From Paracoccus xiamenensis (lineage in GTDB: Bacteria > Pseudomonadota > Alphaproteobacteria > Rhodobacterales > Rhodobacteraceae), in assembly GCF_011308835.1 (NCBI RefSeq), contig NZ_JAAOHY010000001.1, positions 682,001 through 746,000 on the forward strand: a DNA stretch of 64,000 nucleotides, in the 5' to 3' direction. Positions within the stretch are counted from its first letter, which is position 1. Each line of letters begins with the position of its first letter. A program made the position numbers and the translations under genes. This document shows, piece after piece, positions 19,236 to 28,871 of the stretch. Below the pieces are notes generated by a model. The model made no database searches and was not told the origin of the DNA. It saw only the letters and a program-made list of their open reading frames with translations.

Positions 19236-19310
19236 CCGGTTGCCCGGTCGCTGGGGGGTTGCCCCGGCGGGTGCTTGTGGCAGAACATGCGCGACGAAAA
19301 GGAGCCTCGC

Positions 19311-22121
19311 ATGTCCAACGCTTTCGGCAAGGGCCACCACCTTCACCTGATTGACGGCTCTGCCTTCATCTTCCGCGCCTATCACGCGCTGCCGCCGCTG
19401 ACGCGCAAGTCCGACGGGCTGCCCATCGGGGCGGTCGCGGGCTTTTCCAACATGCTGTGGAAGTATGTGCAGGATGCCAAGGGGAACGATGCGCCGACCC
19501 ATGTCGCGGTGATTTTCGATCACAGCTCCAAGACCTTCCGCAACGATATTTTCCCGGAGTACAAGGCGAACCGCCCGCCGCTGCCCGAGGATCTGAAGCC
19601 CCAGTTTCCCCTGACGCGCGAGGCCACGCGGGCCTTCAACATCGCCTGTATCGAACAGGAGATGTTTGAAGCCGACGACATTATCGCAACGCTCGCCTGT
19701 CAGGCGCGCGAGGCCGGAGGGCGCGTGTCGATCATCAGTTCCGACAAGGATCTGATGCAGCTTGTCGGTGACGGCGTGGTGATGCTGGACCCGATCAAGT
19801 CAAAGGAAATCGGCCCCGAGGAGGTCGAGGAGAAATTCGGCGTCGGCCCCGACCGCGTGGTCGATATTCAGGCGCTGGCGGGCGATCCCGTCGACAACGT
19901 GCCGGGCGCGCCGGGCATCGGCATCAAGACCGCGGCGCTGCTGATCAACGAATATGGCGATCTGGAAACGCTGCTGGACCGCGCCGGAGAGATCAAGCAG
20001 CCCAAGCGCCGACAGACCCTGATCGACAATGCCGAACAGATCCGCATCTCCAAGAAGCTGGTGCAACTGGATTGCGAAACGCCCTTGGACTTCACGCTCG
20101 AAAGCCTTGAAATCGCCGATCCCGACCCGGAAACCCTGCTGGGTTTCCTGACGGATATGGAGTTCCGCACCCTGTCGAACCGCGTGGCAGAGAAGTTCAG
20201 CGTGGAAGCCCCGGTGATTGCCGACAAGCCCGCCGCAAGCGCCAAGGCCGCCGCCGCCACCGGCCCAGACTGGCCCGCCATCGACGTCGCCAATTACCAG
20301 ACCGTCACGACCGAGGCCGATCTGGAAACATGGATCGCTGCGATCCATGAGGCCGGCGCGGTCGCCATCGATACCGAAACCACCGGTCTGAACGAGATGA
20401 CCGCCGATCTGGTCGGGATCTCGCTGTGTAAGGCGGCGGGCATGGCCTGCTATATCCCCGTGGGCCATGTTTCCGGCGGCGGCGATCTGTTCGATTCCGG
20501 CGCATTGCTGGACGGACAACTGGACCGTGCCTTGGTGCTGAAGAAGCTGAAGCCGGTGCTTGAGGACGCCGCGATCCTGAAGATCGGTCAGAACATCAAG
20601 TATGACTGGAAGATCCTTGCCCGGAACGGCATCCGCATGACGCCCATCGAGGACACGATGCTGATGTCCTTCGCGCTGTCTTCCGATGTGTTCAACCACG
20701 GCATGGACGGGCTGGCCGAACGCGTGCTGGGCCACAAGACCATGCCGATCAAGGATCTGATCGGGTCCGGCAAGTCGCAGATTACCTTCGATAAAGTGCC
20801 GCTGGACAAGGCCACGCCCTATGCGGGCGAAGATGCCGAGGTGACGTGGCGCCTGTGGCGGATGCTGCGCCCGCAGCTGTCGCCGAATGCCGTGACCACA
20901 GCCTATGAAACGCTGGAGCGTCCCATGGTGCCGGTGCTGGCGGATATGGAAATGGCGGGGATCAAGGTCGATACTGAACATCTGGCGCGTATGTCGAATG
21001 TCTTCGCCCAGCAGATGGCAGGGTTGGAGGATGAGATCCACGGCCTTGCGGGTGGCAAATTCAACGTCGGCAGCCCGAAACAGCTTGGCGAAATCCTGTT
21101 CGATCAGATGGGTCTGCAAGGCGGCAAGCAGGGCAAGACCGGCGCCTATTCCACCAGTGCAGACGTGCTGGAGGATCTGGCCGCCGAAGGCCACGACCTG
21201 CCGGCGCGGGTACTGGACTGGCGGCAGATCTCGAAACTGAAATCGACCTATACGGACGCGCTGCAGACCCATGTGAACGCCGATACCGGCCGCGTTCATA
21301 CCAGCTATTCCATCGCCGGCGCGCAGACCGGGCGGCTCGCCTCGACCGAGCCGAACCTGCAGAATATCCCCGTGCGGACAGAGGAAGGCCGCCGCATCCG
21401 CCAGGCCTTCATCGCCACGCCGGGGCATAAGCTGGTCAGTCTGGACTATAGCCAGATCGAGCTGCGCGTGCTGGCCCATGTCGCGGACATTCCGGCGCTT
21501 AAGGAAGCCTTCCGCGAAGGCATCGACATTCACGCCATGACCGCCAGCCAGATGTTCGGCGTGCCGGTCGAAGGCATGGATCCGATGATCCGCCGTCAGG
21601 CAAAGGCGATCAATTTCGGGGTGATCTATGGCATCTCGGGCTTCGGTCTGGCGCGCAACCTGCGCATCCCGCGCGCCGAGGCGCAGGCCTTCATCGACAC
21701 CTATTTCGAACGTTTCCCCGAAATCCGCGCCTATATGGACAAGACGGTCGCCGACGCGAAACGCGACGGCTTCGTGCGCACCATCTTCGGACGCAAGATC
21801 GCCACGCCCTTCATCAACGACAAGGGACCGGCGGCCGGTGGCGCGAAACGCGCGGCCATCAACGCGCCCATTCAGGGCGCGGCAGCCGACATTATCCGCC
21901 GCGCGATGATCCGCATGCCCGAGGCGATCAAGGACATTCCAGCCAAGATGCTGCTGCAGGTCCATGATGAACTGGTCTTCGAGGTCGAGGACAGTGCCGT
22001 GGACCGCCTGATTGCCAGCGCGCGCGATGTGATGGAAAACGCCCCGGACCCGGCGGTCAAGCTGTCGGTGCCGCTGGTGGTGGATGCAGGCACCGGGTTG
22101 AACTGGGCCGAGGCACATTGA
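19311..22121 (+). CDS. polA: DNA polymerase I
   Basis: 936 residues. Gap filling, Okazaki-primer removal and repair. The 5'-3' exonuclease comes first (LIDGSAFIFRAYHALPP, EADDIIATLA, GDPVDNVPGAPGIG), then a 3'-5' proofreading domain that looks active (AIDTETTGL with Asp354, GQNIKYDWK, YAGEDAEVTWR), then the polymerase with LDYSQIELRVLAH (motif A), RRQAKAINFGVIYGIS (motif B) and LQVHDELVFEV (motif C). Intact proofreading separates it from PolA types that have lost it. ATG 19311 has AAAAGGAG upstream. Confidence 0.98.
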   Translation: MSNAFGKGHHLHLIDGSAFIFRAYHALPPLTRKSDGLPIGAVAGFSNMLWKYVQDAKGNDAPTHVAVIFDHSSKTFRNDIFPEYKANRPPLPEDLKPQFPLTREATRAFNIACIEQEMFEADDIIATLACQAREAGGRVSIISSDKDLMQLVGDGVVMLDPIKSKEIGPEEVEEKFGVGPDRVVDIQALAGDPVDNVPGAPGIGIKTAALLINEYGDLETLLDRAGEIKQPKRRQTLIDNAEQIRISKKLVQLDCETPLDFTLESLEIADPDPETLLGFLTDMEFRTLSNRVAEKFSVEAPVIADKPAASAKAAAATGPDWPAIDVANYQTVTTEADLETWIAAIHEAGAVAIDTETTGLNEMTADLVGISLCKAAGMACYIPVGHVSGGGDLFDSGALLDGQLDRALVLKKLKPVLEDAAILKIGQNIKYDWKILARNGIRMTPIEDTMLMSFALSSDVFNHGMDGLAERVLGHKTMPIKDLIGSGKSQITFDKVPLDKATPYAGEDAEVTWRLWRMLRPQLSPNAVTTAYETLERPMVPVLADMEMAGIKVDTEHLARMSNVFAQQMAGLEDEIHGLAGGKFNVGSPKQLGEILFDQMGLQGGKQGKTGAYSTSADVLEDLAAEGHDLPARVLDWRQISKLKSTYTDALQTHVNADTGRVHTSYSIAGAQTGRLASTEPNLQNIPVRTEEGRRIRQAFIATPGHKLVSLDYSQIELRVLAHVADIPALKEAFREGIDIHAMTASQMFGVPVEGMDPMIRRQAKAINFGVIYGISGFGLARNLRIPRAEAQAFIDTYFERFPEIRAYMDKTVADAKRDGFVRTIFGRKIATPFINDKGPAAGGAKRAAINAPIQGAAADIIRRAMIRMPEAIKDIPAKMLLQVHDELVFEVEDSAVDRLIASARDVMENAPDPAVKLSVPLVVDAGTGLNWAEAH

Positions 22122-22231
22122 CGCCCCCGCCGCCCTGACGGGGAAAGCGGCGAGAAGGCGGGGCATCTTCGTGCGCGCGCGACCGGCGCGCCGTTGAGCG
22201 GCGCGGGAACGCGCCGGAACCGCATCAGCGC

Positions 22232-23302
22232 TTAGGTGGCGGGGAACAGCCGGGGGGCGGGGCCGATGGGCACCGGCCCCAGCCTGACCTCGCCATCCTT
22301 GAGGATCAGAGGCAGCCGGATCTGACCTTCCTGCGCCGGCGGAAGCGCGACCAGCATGTCGTCATCGGTGCCTGCCTCCTCTGGGGTCAGGGGCAGCACC
22401 TCGGCGGAGCGCACCACGGTTTCCTTTATCTCGCCGGGCAGTGGTGTCTTCGACAATGTGTTGATCATCGCGCCAACCAGCATCGCCGCCTTTTGGGGGA
22501 TCAGACCGGCCTCGACTGCGGCGTCGATGAACGGGCGTGCATCGCGGGTGTAAAGCGCGGCTTCGCCCTCGGCGCGGCCTTGGGCATCGGCTTGGATGCG
22601 GCCGATCAGCGTGGCCTCGGCCCCCGCCAGCGAAAAGCGCAGGCCTTGCGTCTGCATGCCGGTCAGCGCCGGCGGGGGCACGCGACCCTCCAGCATCGGT
22701 TGGCCGGGGACCTCTGTCAGCCACAGCTGGACCGGCCCGATTATGTCGAGCCGTTCCTGCAAACCCGGAAGCGTCAAACCGCGCGCCGTGGCGTCGACGG
22801 CATAGGCGGCGCGCGACCCTTGCGGGGCAGCGCCGCCCATATGGGCCAGCCGGGCCGTTATCTCCAACGATTGCAGCATGTCGACGCCGTCAACGTCCAG
22901 ATCGCGCGCGTCGATCCCGGCCTCGCGTATGGCCATCTCATGCGTGAGGGAAAGCGCGGCGTGGGCCTGACCCTGGCCCAATGTCACCGATACCGGCGCG
23001 TTGCCCATCCGCAGTTCCATCTGCGAAGGCAGCGCCACCGTCATGGTGGTCGGCGCGATCAGCGGCGCATAGAGCTTCAGGCCGGGCGCGCTCAGCCCGG
23101 TTTCTGCATCGCCGATTTCGACCTCGGCCATGCGCAGCCCGATGCGGCGCGGATCGCGCAGGGGGGTGACGCTGGCGGCCTCGACCACCGGACTGCTGGT
23201 GACGGCTTCACGGGCCTTGCCGCTCAGCCAGGTTTCGCCGCCATACCACGCGGCACCAAGCATTGCGGCCACAAGCGCCGTGCCGATAAGCAGATTTTTC
23301 AT
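22232..23302 (-). CDS. DUF2125 envelope protein
   Basis: 356 residues. The N-terminus MKNLLIGTALVAAMLGAAW is a signal peptide or anchor, and the rest is a beta-rich repeat-like region that matches the DUF2125 family as I remember it from alphaproteobacteria. Function unknown; probably periplasmic. ATG 23302 follows GGAG; a further ATG 11 codons upstream would disturb the signal peptide. The 110-bp gap to convergent polA holds only GC-rich imperfect hairpins. Confidence 0.78.
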   Translation of the reverse strand: MKNLLIGTALVAAMLGAAWYGGETWLSGKAREAVTSSPVVEAASVTPLRDPRRIGLRMAEVEIGDAETGLSAPGLKLYAPLIAPTTMTVALPSQMELRMGNAPVSVTLGQGQAHAALSLTHEMAIREAGIDARDLDVDGVDMLQSLEITARLAHMGGAAPQGSRAAYAVDATARGLTLPGLQERLDIIGPVQLWLTEVPGQPMLEGRVPPPALTGMQTQGLRFSLAGAEATLIGRIQADAQGRAEGEAALYTRDARPFIDAAVEAGLIPQKAAMLVGAMINTLSKTPLPGEIKETVVRSAEVLPLTPEEAGTDDDMLVALPPAQEGQIRLPLILKDGEVRLGPVPIGPAPRLFPAT

Positions 23303-23371
23303 CCATGTCTCCGCCGATCTTGGAACCCGGCGCATGTAAGCCTAGAATATGTCTTGAGGAAAGAGGCGGCT

Positions 23372-23908
23372 ATGCAGGATCAGAACTGGCTTTTCGCATA
23401 TGGATCACTGATGTGGGATCCCGGCTTCGCGGTGGCCGAACGCGCCATTGGCACCTTGCAGGGCTTTCATCGCAGCTTCTGCCTGCGTTCCATCGTCTAT
23501 CGCGGCACGCCTGAACATCCCGGCCTGGTGCTGGGCCTTGACGAGGCGCATGGCGCATCCTGTCGCGGCGTGGCGCTGCGTGTGGGCGATTCCGATTGGC
23601 CGCAGGTGATTGCGGACGTGCGCGCGCGTGAAATGTCGACCTATGCTTACCGCGAGGCGGTGCTGCCGGTCGAACTGGCCGATGGCCGCCGCGTCGAGGC
23701 CATCACCTACGTGATGCAGCGTGACCATGACCAATATGCGGGCGACCTGTGTGCGACCGAACAGGCGCGGATCATCGCCAGCGCGACCGGCGGGCGCGGT
23801 CCCAATCGCGACTACCTGTATAACACCGCCGCCCATCTGGCGGAACTTGGTCTGCCCGACCCGGAAATGGAGGCGCTTGCCGCCGAAGTGCGCAAGCTGT
23901 CAACCTAA
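23372..23908 (+). CDS. ChaC-like gamma-glutamylcyclotransferase
   Basis: 178 residues. N-terminal YGSLMWDPGF is the substrate-binding loop of the ChaC/GGCT fold, and ...YRGTPEHPGLVLGLD and the later STYAYREAVL keep the catalytic Glu region. Expected to cleave glutathione to 5-oxoproline and Cys-Gly. ATG 23372 is preceded by GAGGAAAGAGG. The frame is open for 290 more codons upstream, but that part runs antisense to the DUF2125 gene and is not coding. Confidence 0.93.
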   Translation: MQDQNWLFAYGSLMWDPGFAVAERAIGTLQGFHRSFCLRSIVYRGTPEHPGLVLGLDEAHGASCRGVALRVGDSDWPQVIADVRAREMSTYAYREAVLPVELADGRRVEAITYVMQRDHDQYAGDLCATEQARIIASATGGRGPNRDYLYNTAAHLAELGLPDPEMEALAAEVRKLST

Positions 23909-23982
23909 AAGGAAAATTCCGCTGTTGGCAGCGGCCGCCGGGCTGCTAGACTTGCCGGGAAACCCGTCCCCGGAGGACCGAG

Positions 23983-25413
23983 ATGAGCGCAGAGACGCCA
24001 CCCGAATCCAACCCAACCGCCGCCTCGCCGGAGGATCGGGATAAAACGGCCGAGCGCAGGCTGATCGGGGCGGATGCGCCCGCCGCGCGTCCCTCGCGTC
24101 GGTTGACGGCACGGCGCGCGCAGGAACGCCGGGTGGTGCAACCGCATTTCAGCCAGCCCATCCGCCAGATCGTGCTGATGCTGATCGTTTCGGTGCTGGT
24201 GGCGGCGGGGGGCTGGTTCGCTTATGGCCGGATCCTGCCCATATTCACCGCGAATATTTACCTCAACGGGTTGATTCTGGCGGTTTTCGTGATCGGCGTT
24301 CTGGCCTGCTTCTGGCAGGTGGCGCAGCTGATCCAGTCGGTCAGCTGGATCGAACGCTTTGCCGAACGTCGCCGCAATGCCGCCGAAAAGGGCGTGGCTG
24401 CCGTGGGCGAGGGCGACGATGTCGCGCCGCGCCTGTTGGCGCCTCTGGCGGCGCTGCTGGGCGCGCGGGGACCGGTGGGCGGGGTGATCTCGGCCAGTTC
24501 GGCGCGCTCGATCCTCGAATCGGTGGCGACCCGCATCGACGAAGCCCGCGACATCACCCGTTACCTGTCCAACCTGCTGATCTTCCTCGGGCTTCTGGGC
24601 ACCTTCTATGGTCTTGCGACCACGGTTCCAGCGGTCGTCGACACCATCCGCGCATTGGCGCCGCAGGAGGGAGAGACCGGCCTGCAGGTCTTCGACAAGC
24701 TGATGTCAGGGCTGGAGGCTCAGCTGGGTGGCATGGCGGTGGCGTTTTCATCCTCGCTTCTGGGGTTGGCGGGATCGCTGGTCGTGGGGCTGCTGGAACT
24801 GTTCGCGACCCATGGCCAGAACCGCTTTTACCGCGAGTTGGAAGAATGGCTGTCGGGCTTTACCCGGCTGGGCATTGCCGGGGATGACAGCGACAGGCTG
24901 GATCAGGCCAGCATCATGGGGTTTCTGGACCAGATCGCCGGGCAGATGACTGACTTGCAGGCCTTCTATGCCGAACGCGACGAAATCCGCGAACAGGAAG
25001 CGATCGAGGCCGATGAACGTGTGCTGCTGATGGCCCGCAATGTCGAACGGCTGGGCCAGTTCATGCTGGACGATTCCGAGGCCAATGTGTCCCGCCTGGG
25101 CGAGATGTCGCGGGCGATGTCGCGGGTGGCGGATGGGCAGGACAAGCTGGTCCGCGCGACCGAAGCACGCCCCGATAACATGATCGAGGTCTCTCGCGCG
25201 CTGACCCGCATGGGCGAGGCGCAGGAACGGCTGATCGAAGGCCTTTCAACCCGTCCGACCGACGATGAATCGCGTCAGCACCTGCGCGCTATCAACGACA
25301 ATGTGGGCCGGCTGGCCGATGAAACCCATGCCGCCCGTCAATTGTCGACTGCTGATCTCAGGCGCGAATTGGTCGAATTGACCGACGCGCTGCGGGCCTT
25401 GGGGCGAAGCTGA
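23983..25413 (+). CDS. MotA/ExbB-like proton-channel protein with cytoplasmic tail
   Basis: 476 residues. Membrane helices lie at about 61-82, 94-115, 195-218 and 250-275, the MotA/TolQ/ExbB pattern; the third and fourth form the channel-like core (LIFLGLLGTFYGLATTVPAV and GGMAVAFSSSLLGLAGSLVV). The C-terminal 200 residues are charged and predicted helical or coiled coil, rich in repeats such as RMGEAQERL. It overlaps the next, MotB-like gene by one base, so the two should form one complex. The cargo or output of this pair is not known. Not the flagellar MotA: tail and sequence differ and no flagellar genes are near. Confidence 0.88.
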   Translation: MSAETPPESNPTAASPEDRDKTAERRLIGADAPAARPSRRLTARRAQERRVVQPHFSQPIRQIVLMLIVSVLVAAGGWFAYGRILPIFTANIYLNGLILAVFVIGVLACFWQVAQLIQSVSWIERFAERRRNAAEKGVAAVGEGDDVAPRLLAPLAALLGARGPVGGVISASSARSILESVATRIDEARDITRYLSNLLIFLGLLGTFYGLATTVPAVVDTIRALAPQEGETGLQVFDKLMSGLEAQLGGMAVAFSSSLLGLAGSLVVGLLELFATHGQNRFYRELEEWLSGFTRLGIAGDDSDRLDQASIMGFLDQIAGQMTDLQAFYAERDEIREQEAIEADERVLLMARNVERLGQFMLDDSEANVSRLGEMSRAMSRVADGQDKLVRATEARPDNMIEVSRALTRMGEAQERLIEGLSTRPTDDESRQHLRAINDNVGRLADETHAARQLSTADLRRELVELTDALRALGRS

Positions 25414-26870
25414 TGGCATTGTTGCGGGGCAGGGGCGTGAACCGCTTTTCGGCCACGATATGGCCGGGCTTCGTCGATGCGATGACGGCGCTGCTGATGG
25501 TGCTGATGTTCGTCATCACCATCTTCATGGTGGTGCAGTCGGTCCTGCGCGATACCGTCGACCGGCAGGAAAGCCAGCTTGACCGGCTGGGCCAGCAGGT
25601 GGCGGGCCTGTCCAGCACGCTTTCCGTCACGCAGGGCGAAAAGGATGCGGCCCAGGCCGGCCTGACCGAGGCGCAGGCCCGCATTCTGGATTTCGAAACC
25701 CAGGTCGCGCGGCTGGCACAGGCGCGCGATGCCGAATCCCAGCGCGCCGGCGCGGCCGAGGCCGCGCTTGGTGCCGCGCGCACGGAAATCGACGCCGCCG
25801 CCGAGGCCGCGCGCCTTGCCGCCGCCCGCCGCGAAGCGCTGGAGGCCCTGGTCAAGGATCTGGAAGCCCAGAACAGCGATGCCGGCCAGAAACTGACCGA
25901 AACCGAGGCCGCACGCCTGACCGAAGCCGCCGCAGCCGAGGCGTTGCGGGCACGGCTGCGGTCCTCGGAAGCCGAACTGACCGCAATGACCCTGTCGCTG
26001 GAAGAAAGCCGCAAGCAGGCCGAGGATACGCTGACCCTGCTGGCCGCCGCCGAGGCCGCCAAGCGCGATCTGACCGCGCAGGCGGGCGGTGCCGCGTCCG
26101 AAGCCGAAAGGCAGGCAGCCTTGCTGGCGGTGGCGCAGGAAAAACTGGCCGGCGAGCAGAAAAGTTCGGACGAGGCGCAGCGGCGGGTGGCGCTGTTGAA
26201 CCAGCAGGTGGCAACGCTGAATCAGCAGCTTTCCGCCATTCAGCAGGCGCTGAACGCGACCGAAAACGACAAGCAGGCGGCCGAGGTGCGGCTGGAGGAT
26301 CTCGGCCTGCAGCTGAACGCGGCACTGCTCAGCGCCTCGCAGGAACAGCAGCGCCGGCTGACGCTGGAGGAAGCAGAGCGTAAGCGGCTGGAGGCAGAGG
26401 CCGCCGATCTGGCCCGCTATCGTTCCGAATTCTTCGGGCGTCTCAGCGAGGTTTTGCAGGGGCGCGAGGGCGTGCAGGTCGTCGGCGACCGCTTCGTTTT
26501 CCAGTCCGAGGTCCTGTTCGGCATGGGCGAGGCAACCCTGTCCGAGGCCGGACGTGCCAGCATCGCGCGCGTCACCACGATGCTGCAGGACATCGCCCAG
26601 ACCATTCCGTCCGAGATCGACTGGGTCATTCGCGTCGATGGCCATACCGATTCGACACCCCTGTCCGGGGCGGGCCGCTATCGCGACAACTGGGAACTCA
26701 GTCAGGCGCGGGCACTTGCGGTTGTGCGCTATATGGTGGACGAGTTGGACTTTCCGGCCGACCGGCTGGCGCCGACGGGATTCGCCGAAACCCGCCCGCT
26801 TGCGCCCGAGGATAGCCCGGAAAACCGCGCGAGGAATCGCCGGATCGAGCTGAAATTGACGGAACGCTGA
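25413..26870 (+). CDS. MotB/ExbD-like protein with long coiled coil and OmpA-like domain
   Basis: 485 residues. A single N-terminal helix (about 20-42) carries the proton-channel-type aspartate in GFVDAMTALLMVLMF (Asp22). A heptad-rich coiled coil of about 290 residues follows, dominated by Ala, Glu, Gln and Leu, then a C-terminal OmpA-like peptidoglycan-binding domain (about 350-485) with VDGHTDSTPL, WELSQARA and RNRRIELKL. It would span the periplasm and grip the cell wall while the MotA-like partner uses ion flow. It overlaps the following hydrolase gene by one base. Confidence 0.9.
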   Translation: MALLRGRGVNRFSATIWPGFVDAMTALLMVLMFVITIFMVVQSVLRDTVDRQESQLDRLGQQVAGLSSTLSVTQGEKDAAQAGLTEAQARILDFETQVARLAQARDAESQRAGAAEAALGAARTEIDAAAEAARLAAARREALEALVKDLEAQNSDAGQKLTETEAARLTEAAAAEALRARLRSSEAELTAMTLSLEESRKQAEDTLTLLAAAEAAKRDLTAQAGGAASEAERQAALLAVAQEKLAGEQKSSDEAQRRVALLNQQVATLNQQLSAIQQALNATENDKQAAEVRLEDLGLQLNAALLSASQEQQRRLTLEEAERKRLEAEAADLARYRSEFFGRLSEVLQGREGVQVVGDRFVFQSEVLFGMGEATLSEAGRASIARVTTMLQDIAQTIPSEIDWVIRVDGHTDSTPLSGAGRYRDNWELSQARALAVVRYMVDELDFPADRLAPTGFAETRPLAPEDSPENRARNRRIELKLTER

Positions 26871-27613
26871 TGACCGAGTTTCTGGATGGGCCGCAAGGCC
26901 GCCGCATCGCCTTTGAACGCCAGCCGGGGCAGGGGCCGGGCGTGGTCTTTCTGGGCGGGTTCAAGTCCGACATGCGCGGCAGCAAGGCTGAATATCTGGC
27001 CCAATGGGCGGCGCGCAGCGGTCGCGCCTTCCTGCGCTTTGACTATTCCGGCCACGGCGAATCGTCCGGCGATTTCGAAGACGGCAGTATCGGCGACTGG
27101 GCCGCCGACGCCATGGCCGCGATTGCTGCATTGACCGAAGGCCCGCAGGTGCTGGTCGGATCAAGCATGGGCGGCTGGATCTCGCTTCTGGTGGCGCGCG
27201 CCATGCCCGAACGCGTGGCGGGGCTGGTCGGCATCGCCGCCGCGCCGGACTTCACCGAGCAGGGCTATTGGGCCGCCGCCACGCCTGCGCAGCGCGAGGC
27301 GCTGATGCGCGATGGCCGGTGGGAGCTTCCATCGGAATATTCCGATGCGCCCTATGTCATCACCCGACGCCTGATCGAGGAAGGGCGCGATCATCTGGTC
27401 CTGCAATCCCCACTGAATATGCCCTTCCCGGTGCGCCTGCTGCAGGGCACGGCGGATGCGGATGTGCCGATGGATTGGGCGCTGCGGCTGCTGGATCACG
27501 CGCAATCCCCGGACTTGCGGCTGACGCTGGTCAAGGGTGCCGATCACCGTTTCTCGACCCCGGAATGCCTGGGGCTGATCGAAGCGGCGATTGCCGAGGT
27601 CCTTCGTGGCTAG
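26870..27613 (+). CDS. Alpha/beta hydrolase
   Basis: 247 residues, cytosolic. It has the nucleophile elbow GSSMGGW (Ser near 100), the acid in QGTADADVP and the histidine in KGADHRFS, a complete Ser-Asp-His triad. Resembles ABHD10-type thioesterases in length and in the GFKSDMRGSKA oxyanion region. The start overlaps the stop of the MotB-like gene by one base, tying it to that operon. Substrate unknown. Confidence 0.88.
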   Translation: MTEFLDGPQGRRIAFERQPGQGPGVVFLGGFKSDMRGSKAEYLAQWAARSGRAFLRFDYSGHGESSGDFEDGSIGDWAADAMAAIAALTEGPQVLVGSSMGGWISLLVARAMPERVAGLVGIAAAPDFTEQGYWAAATPAQREALMRDGRWELPSEYSDAPYVITRRLIEEGRDHLVLQSPLNMPFPVRLLQGTADADVPMDWALRLLDHAQSPDLRLTLVKGADHRFSTPECLGLIEAAIAEVLRG

Positions 27614-27725
27614 AGCGAATGAACCTGATAAGCCCCGCTCCGGCCCCGGACGGGCCCCCACCCGAAAGTCCGCGCGGAAATCCCCGCCCGCGCCTGCGGA
27701 TCGGGTGCCTGTGCGCAGGCGGATC

Positions 27726-28691
27726 ATGAGCATCCTCTTCGCCACCCTGGCCGTAGGAATGGTGCTTGTCGTGCTTGCCTGGGCCTTCGCCCCGCGCGAG
27801 CCCGGCCGCTTTGCGCCCCCTGAGATCGCGGAACTGCCCGAGGATCTGGACGCCTGGCTTTACCTGCAGGAAAGCGGCATCCGCCCCGAGGTCTCGCGTC
27901 GTATCGTCTGGGCGGGGCGAACGGGTGTGAAAACGCCAGTGGCGCTTGTCTATCTGCATGGGTTTTCCGCCAGTTCGCAGGAAATCCGACCTGTGCCCGA
28001 TCTGGTGGCGGCCTGGCGGGGGTCGAACCTGTATTTCGCCCGGCTGGGCGGGCATGGGCTTGACGGTGAATCGCTTGCCGGGGCGCGGGTATCGGACTGG
28101 GCGCGTGACGTGGCCGAGGCCGTGGCCATCGGCAAGCGTATCGGGGAAAAGGTGGTGCTGATCGGCACCTCGACCGGGGGCACGCTGGCGGCGCTGGCGG
28201 CCCGCGATCCGGTGCTGGGCCCGCAGATCGACGGCGTGGTGCTGATCTCGCCCAATTTCGGGCTTCAGGCGCGCGGAGCGTTTCTGCTGCGCCAGCCACT
28301 TGCCCGCTATTGGTTGCCGCTGATCGCCGGGCGAGAGCGCTGTATGACTCCGGTCAACGACAGGCACCGCGAATACTGGACGGAATGCTATCCGATCGTG
28401 GCCGTGCTGCCGGTCGCGGCCCTTGTTGCCGATGCCAGTCACGCCGATTATACTGCGGCGACCCAGCCACTTCTTGCGCTCTGGTCCGAGGCTGACAATA
28501 TCGTCGATCCCGAGGGGACCAGGCGCTTTTTGTCGCAATGGGGTGGAACGGTGACGCGGGTGCCGGTGACCGTGGGTCCGGGCGACGATGCCTCGACGCA
28601 TGTAATAGCCGGCGACGTTTTGTCGCCCGGACAGACCGCGCCAGTGGCGACGCGCATCAATGGCTGGATTACCCAGAATTTCGGCGAGTGA
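27726..28691 (+). CDS. Membrane-anchored alpha/beta hydrolase
   Basis: 321 residues from ATG 27726. An N-terminal helix (about 2-22) is followed by an alpha/beta-hydrolase domain: oxyanion segment LVYLHGFSASSQE, nucleophile elbow GTSTGGTLA, acid in SEADNIVD, histidine in DASTHVI. Probably anchored to the membrane with the domain outside, or secreted. The start is uncertain: the frame is open upstream to a TTG at 27591 inside the previous gene, and the Shine-Dalgarno at the chosen ATG is weak. Related to lipase- or carboxylesterase-like proteins; substrate unknown. Confidence 0.82.
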   Translation: MSILFATLAVGMVLVVLAWAFAPREPGRFAPPEIAELPEDLDAWLYLQESGIRPEVSRRIVWAGRTGVKTPVALVYLHGFSASSQEIRPVPDLVAAWRGSNLYFARLGGHGLDGESLAGARVSDWARDVAEAVAIGKRIGEKVVLIGTSTGGTLAALAARDPVLGPQIDGVVLISPNFGLQARGAFLLRQPLARYWLPLIAGRERCMTPVNDRHREYWTECYPIVAVLPVAALVADASHADYTAATQPLLALWSEADNIVDPEGTRRFLSQWGGTVTRVPVTVGPGDDASTHVIAGDVLSPGQTAPVATRINGWITQNFGE

Positions 28692-28707
28692 CAGTCGGCA
28701 AGACCGG

Positions 28708-28813
28708 CCGGGGCGCTGCCCCGGACCCCGGGATATTTCGACCAGAATGAAATGAGGAAGCCAGAATGATGAAGGCATCGCGCCTTTCATTCTGGCCCAA
28801 ATATCCTGCGGCC
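28708..28813. repeat. Inverted pair of the intergenic repeat (copies B and C)
   Basis: Arms of about 21 bp at 28732-28752 and 28785-28805 are near-perfect inverted copies, each like the start of copy A at 13595. A partial third copy (ccagaatgat) lies between them. A small hairpin ccggggc-gct-gccccgg precedes them. The element lies between two convergent genes and would form a long stem-loop in RNA from either strand, so it may serve as a bidirectional transcription end. Confidence 0.6.
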
Positions 28814-28838
28814 TCTCGGCCCATCCAATACCGTCGGG

Positions 28839-28857
28839 CCGGGGCGCATCGCCCCGG
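28839..28857 (-). terminator. Hairpin downstream of typA
   Basis: A perfect 8-bp stem (ccggggcg / cgccccgg, loop cat) 14 nt after the typA stop on the minus strand. No T-run, so it is only a tentative terminator. Confidence 0.35.
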
Positions 28858-28871
28858 CGGCGCGGTTGGGG

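Noticed and set aside
22493..23371. 290-codon upstream extension of the ChaC frame
   Set aside because: It runs antisense through the DUF2125 gene, and ATG 23372 has its own ribosome-binding site and starts the family motif.
23983..26870. Zorya-type anti-phage defence
   Set aside because: No ZorC, ZorD or ZorE effector genes are adjacent, and the MotB-like partner has a long coiled coil unlike ZorB.
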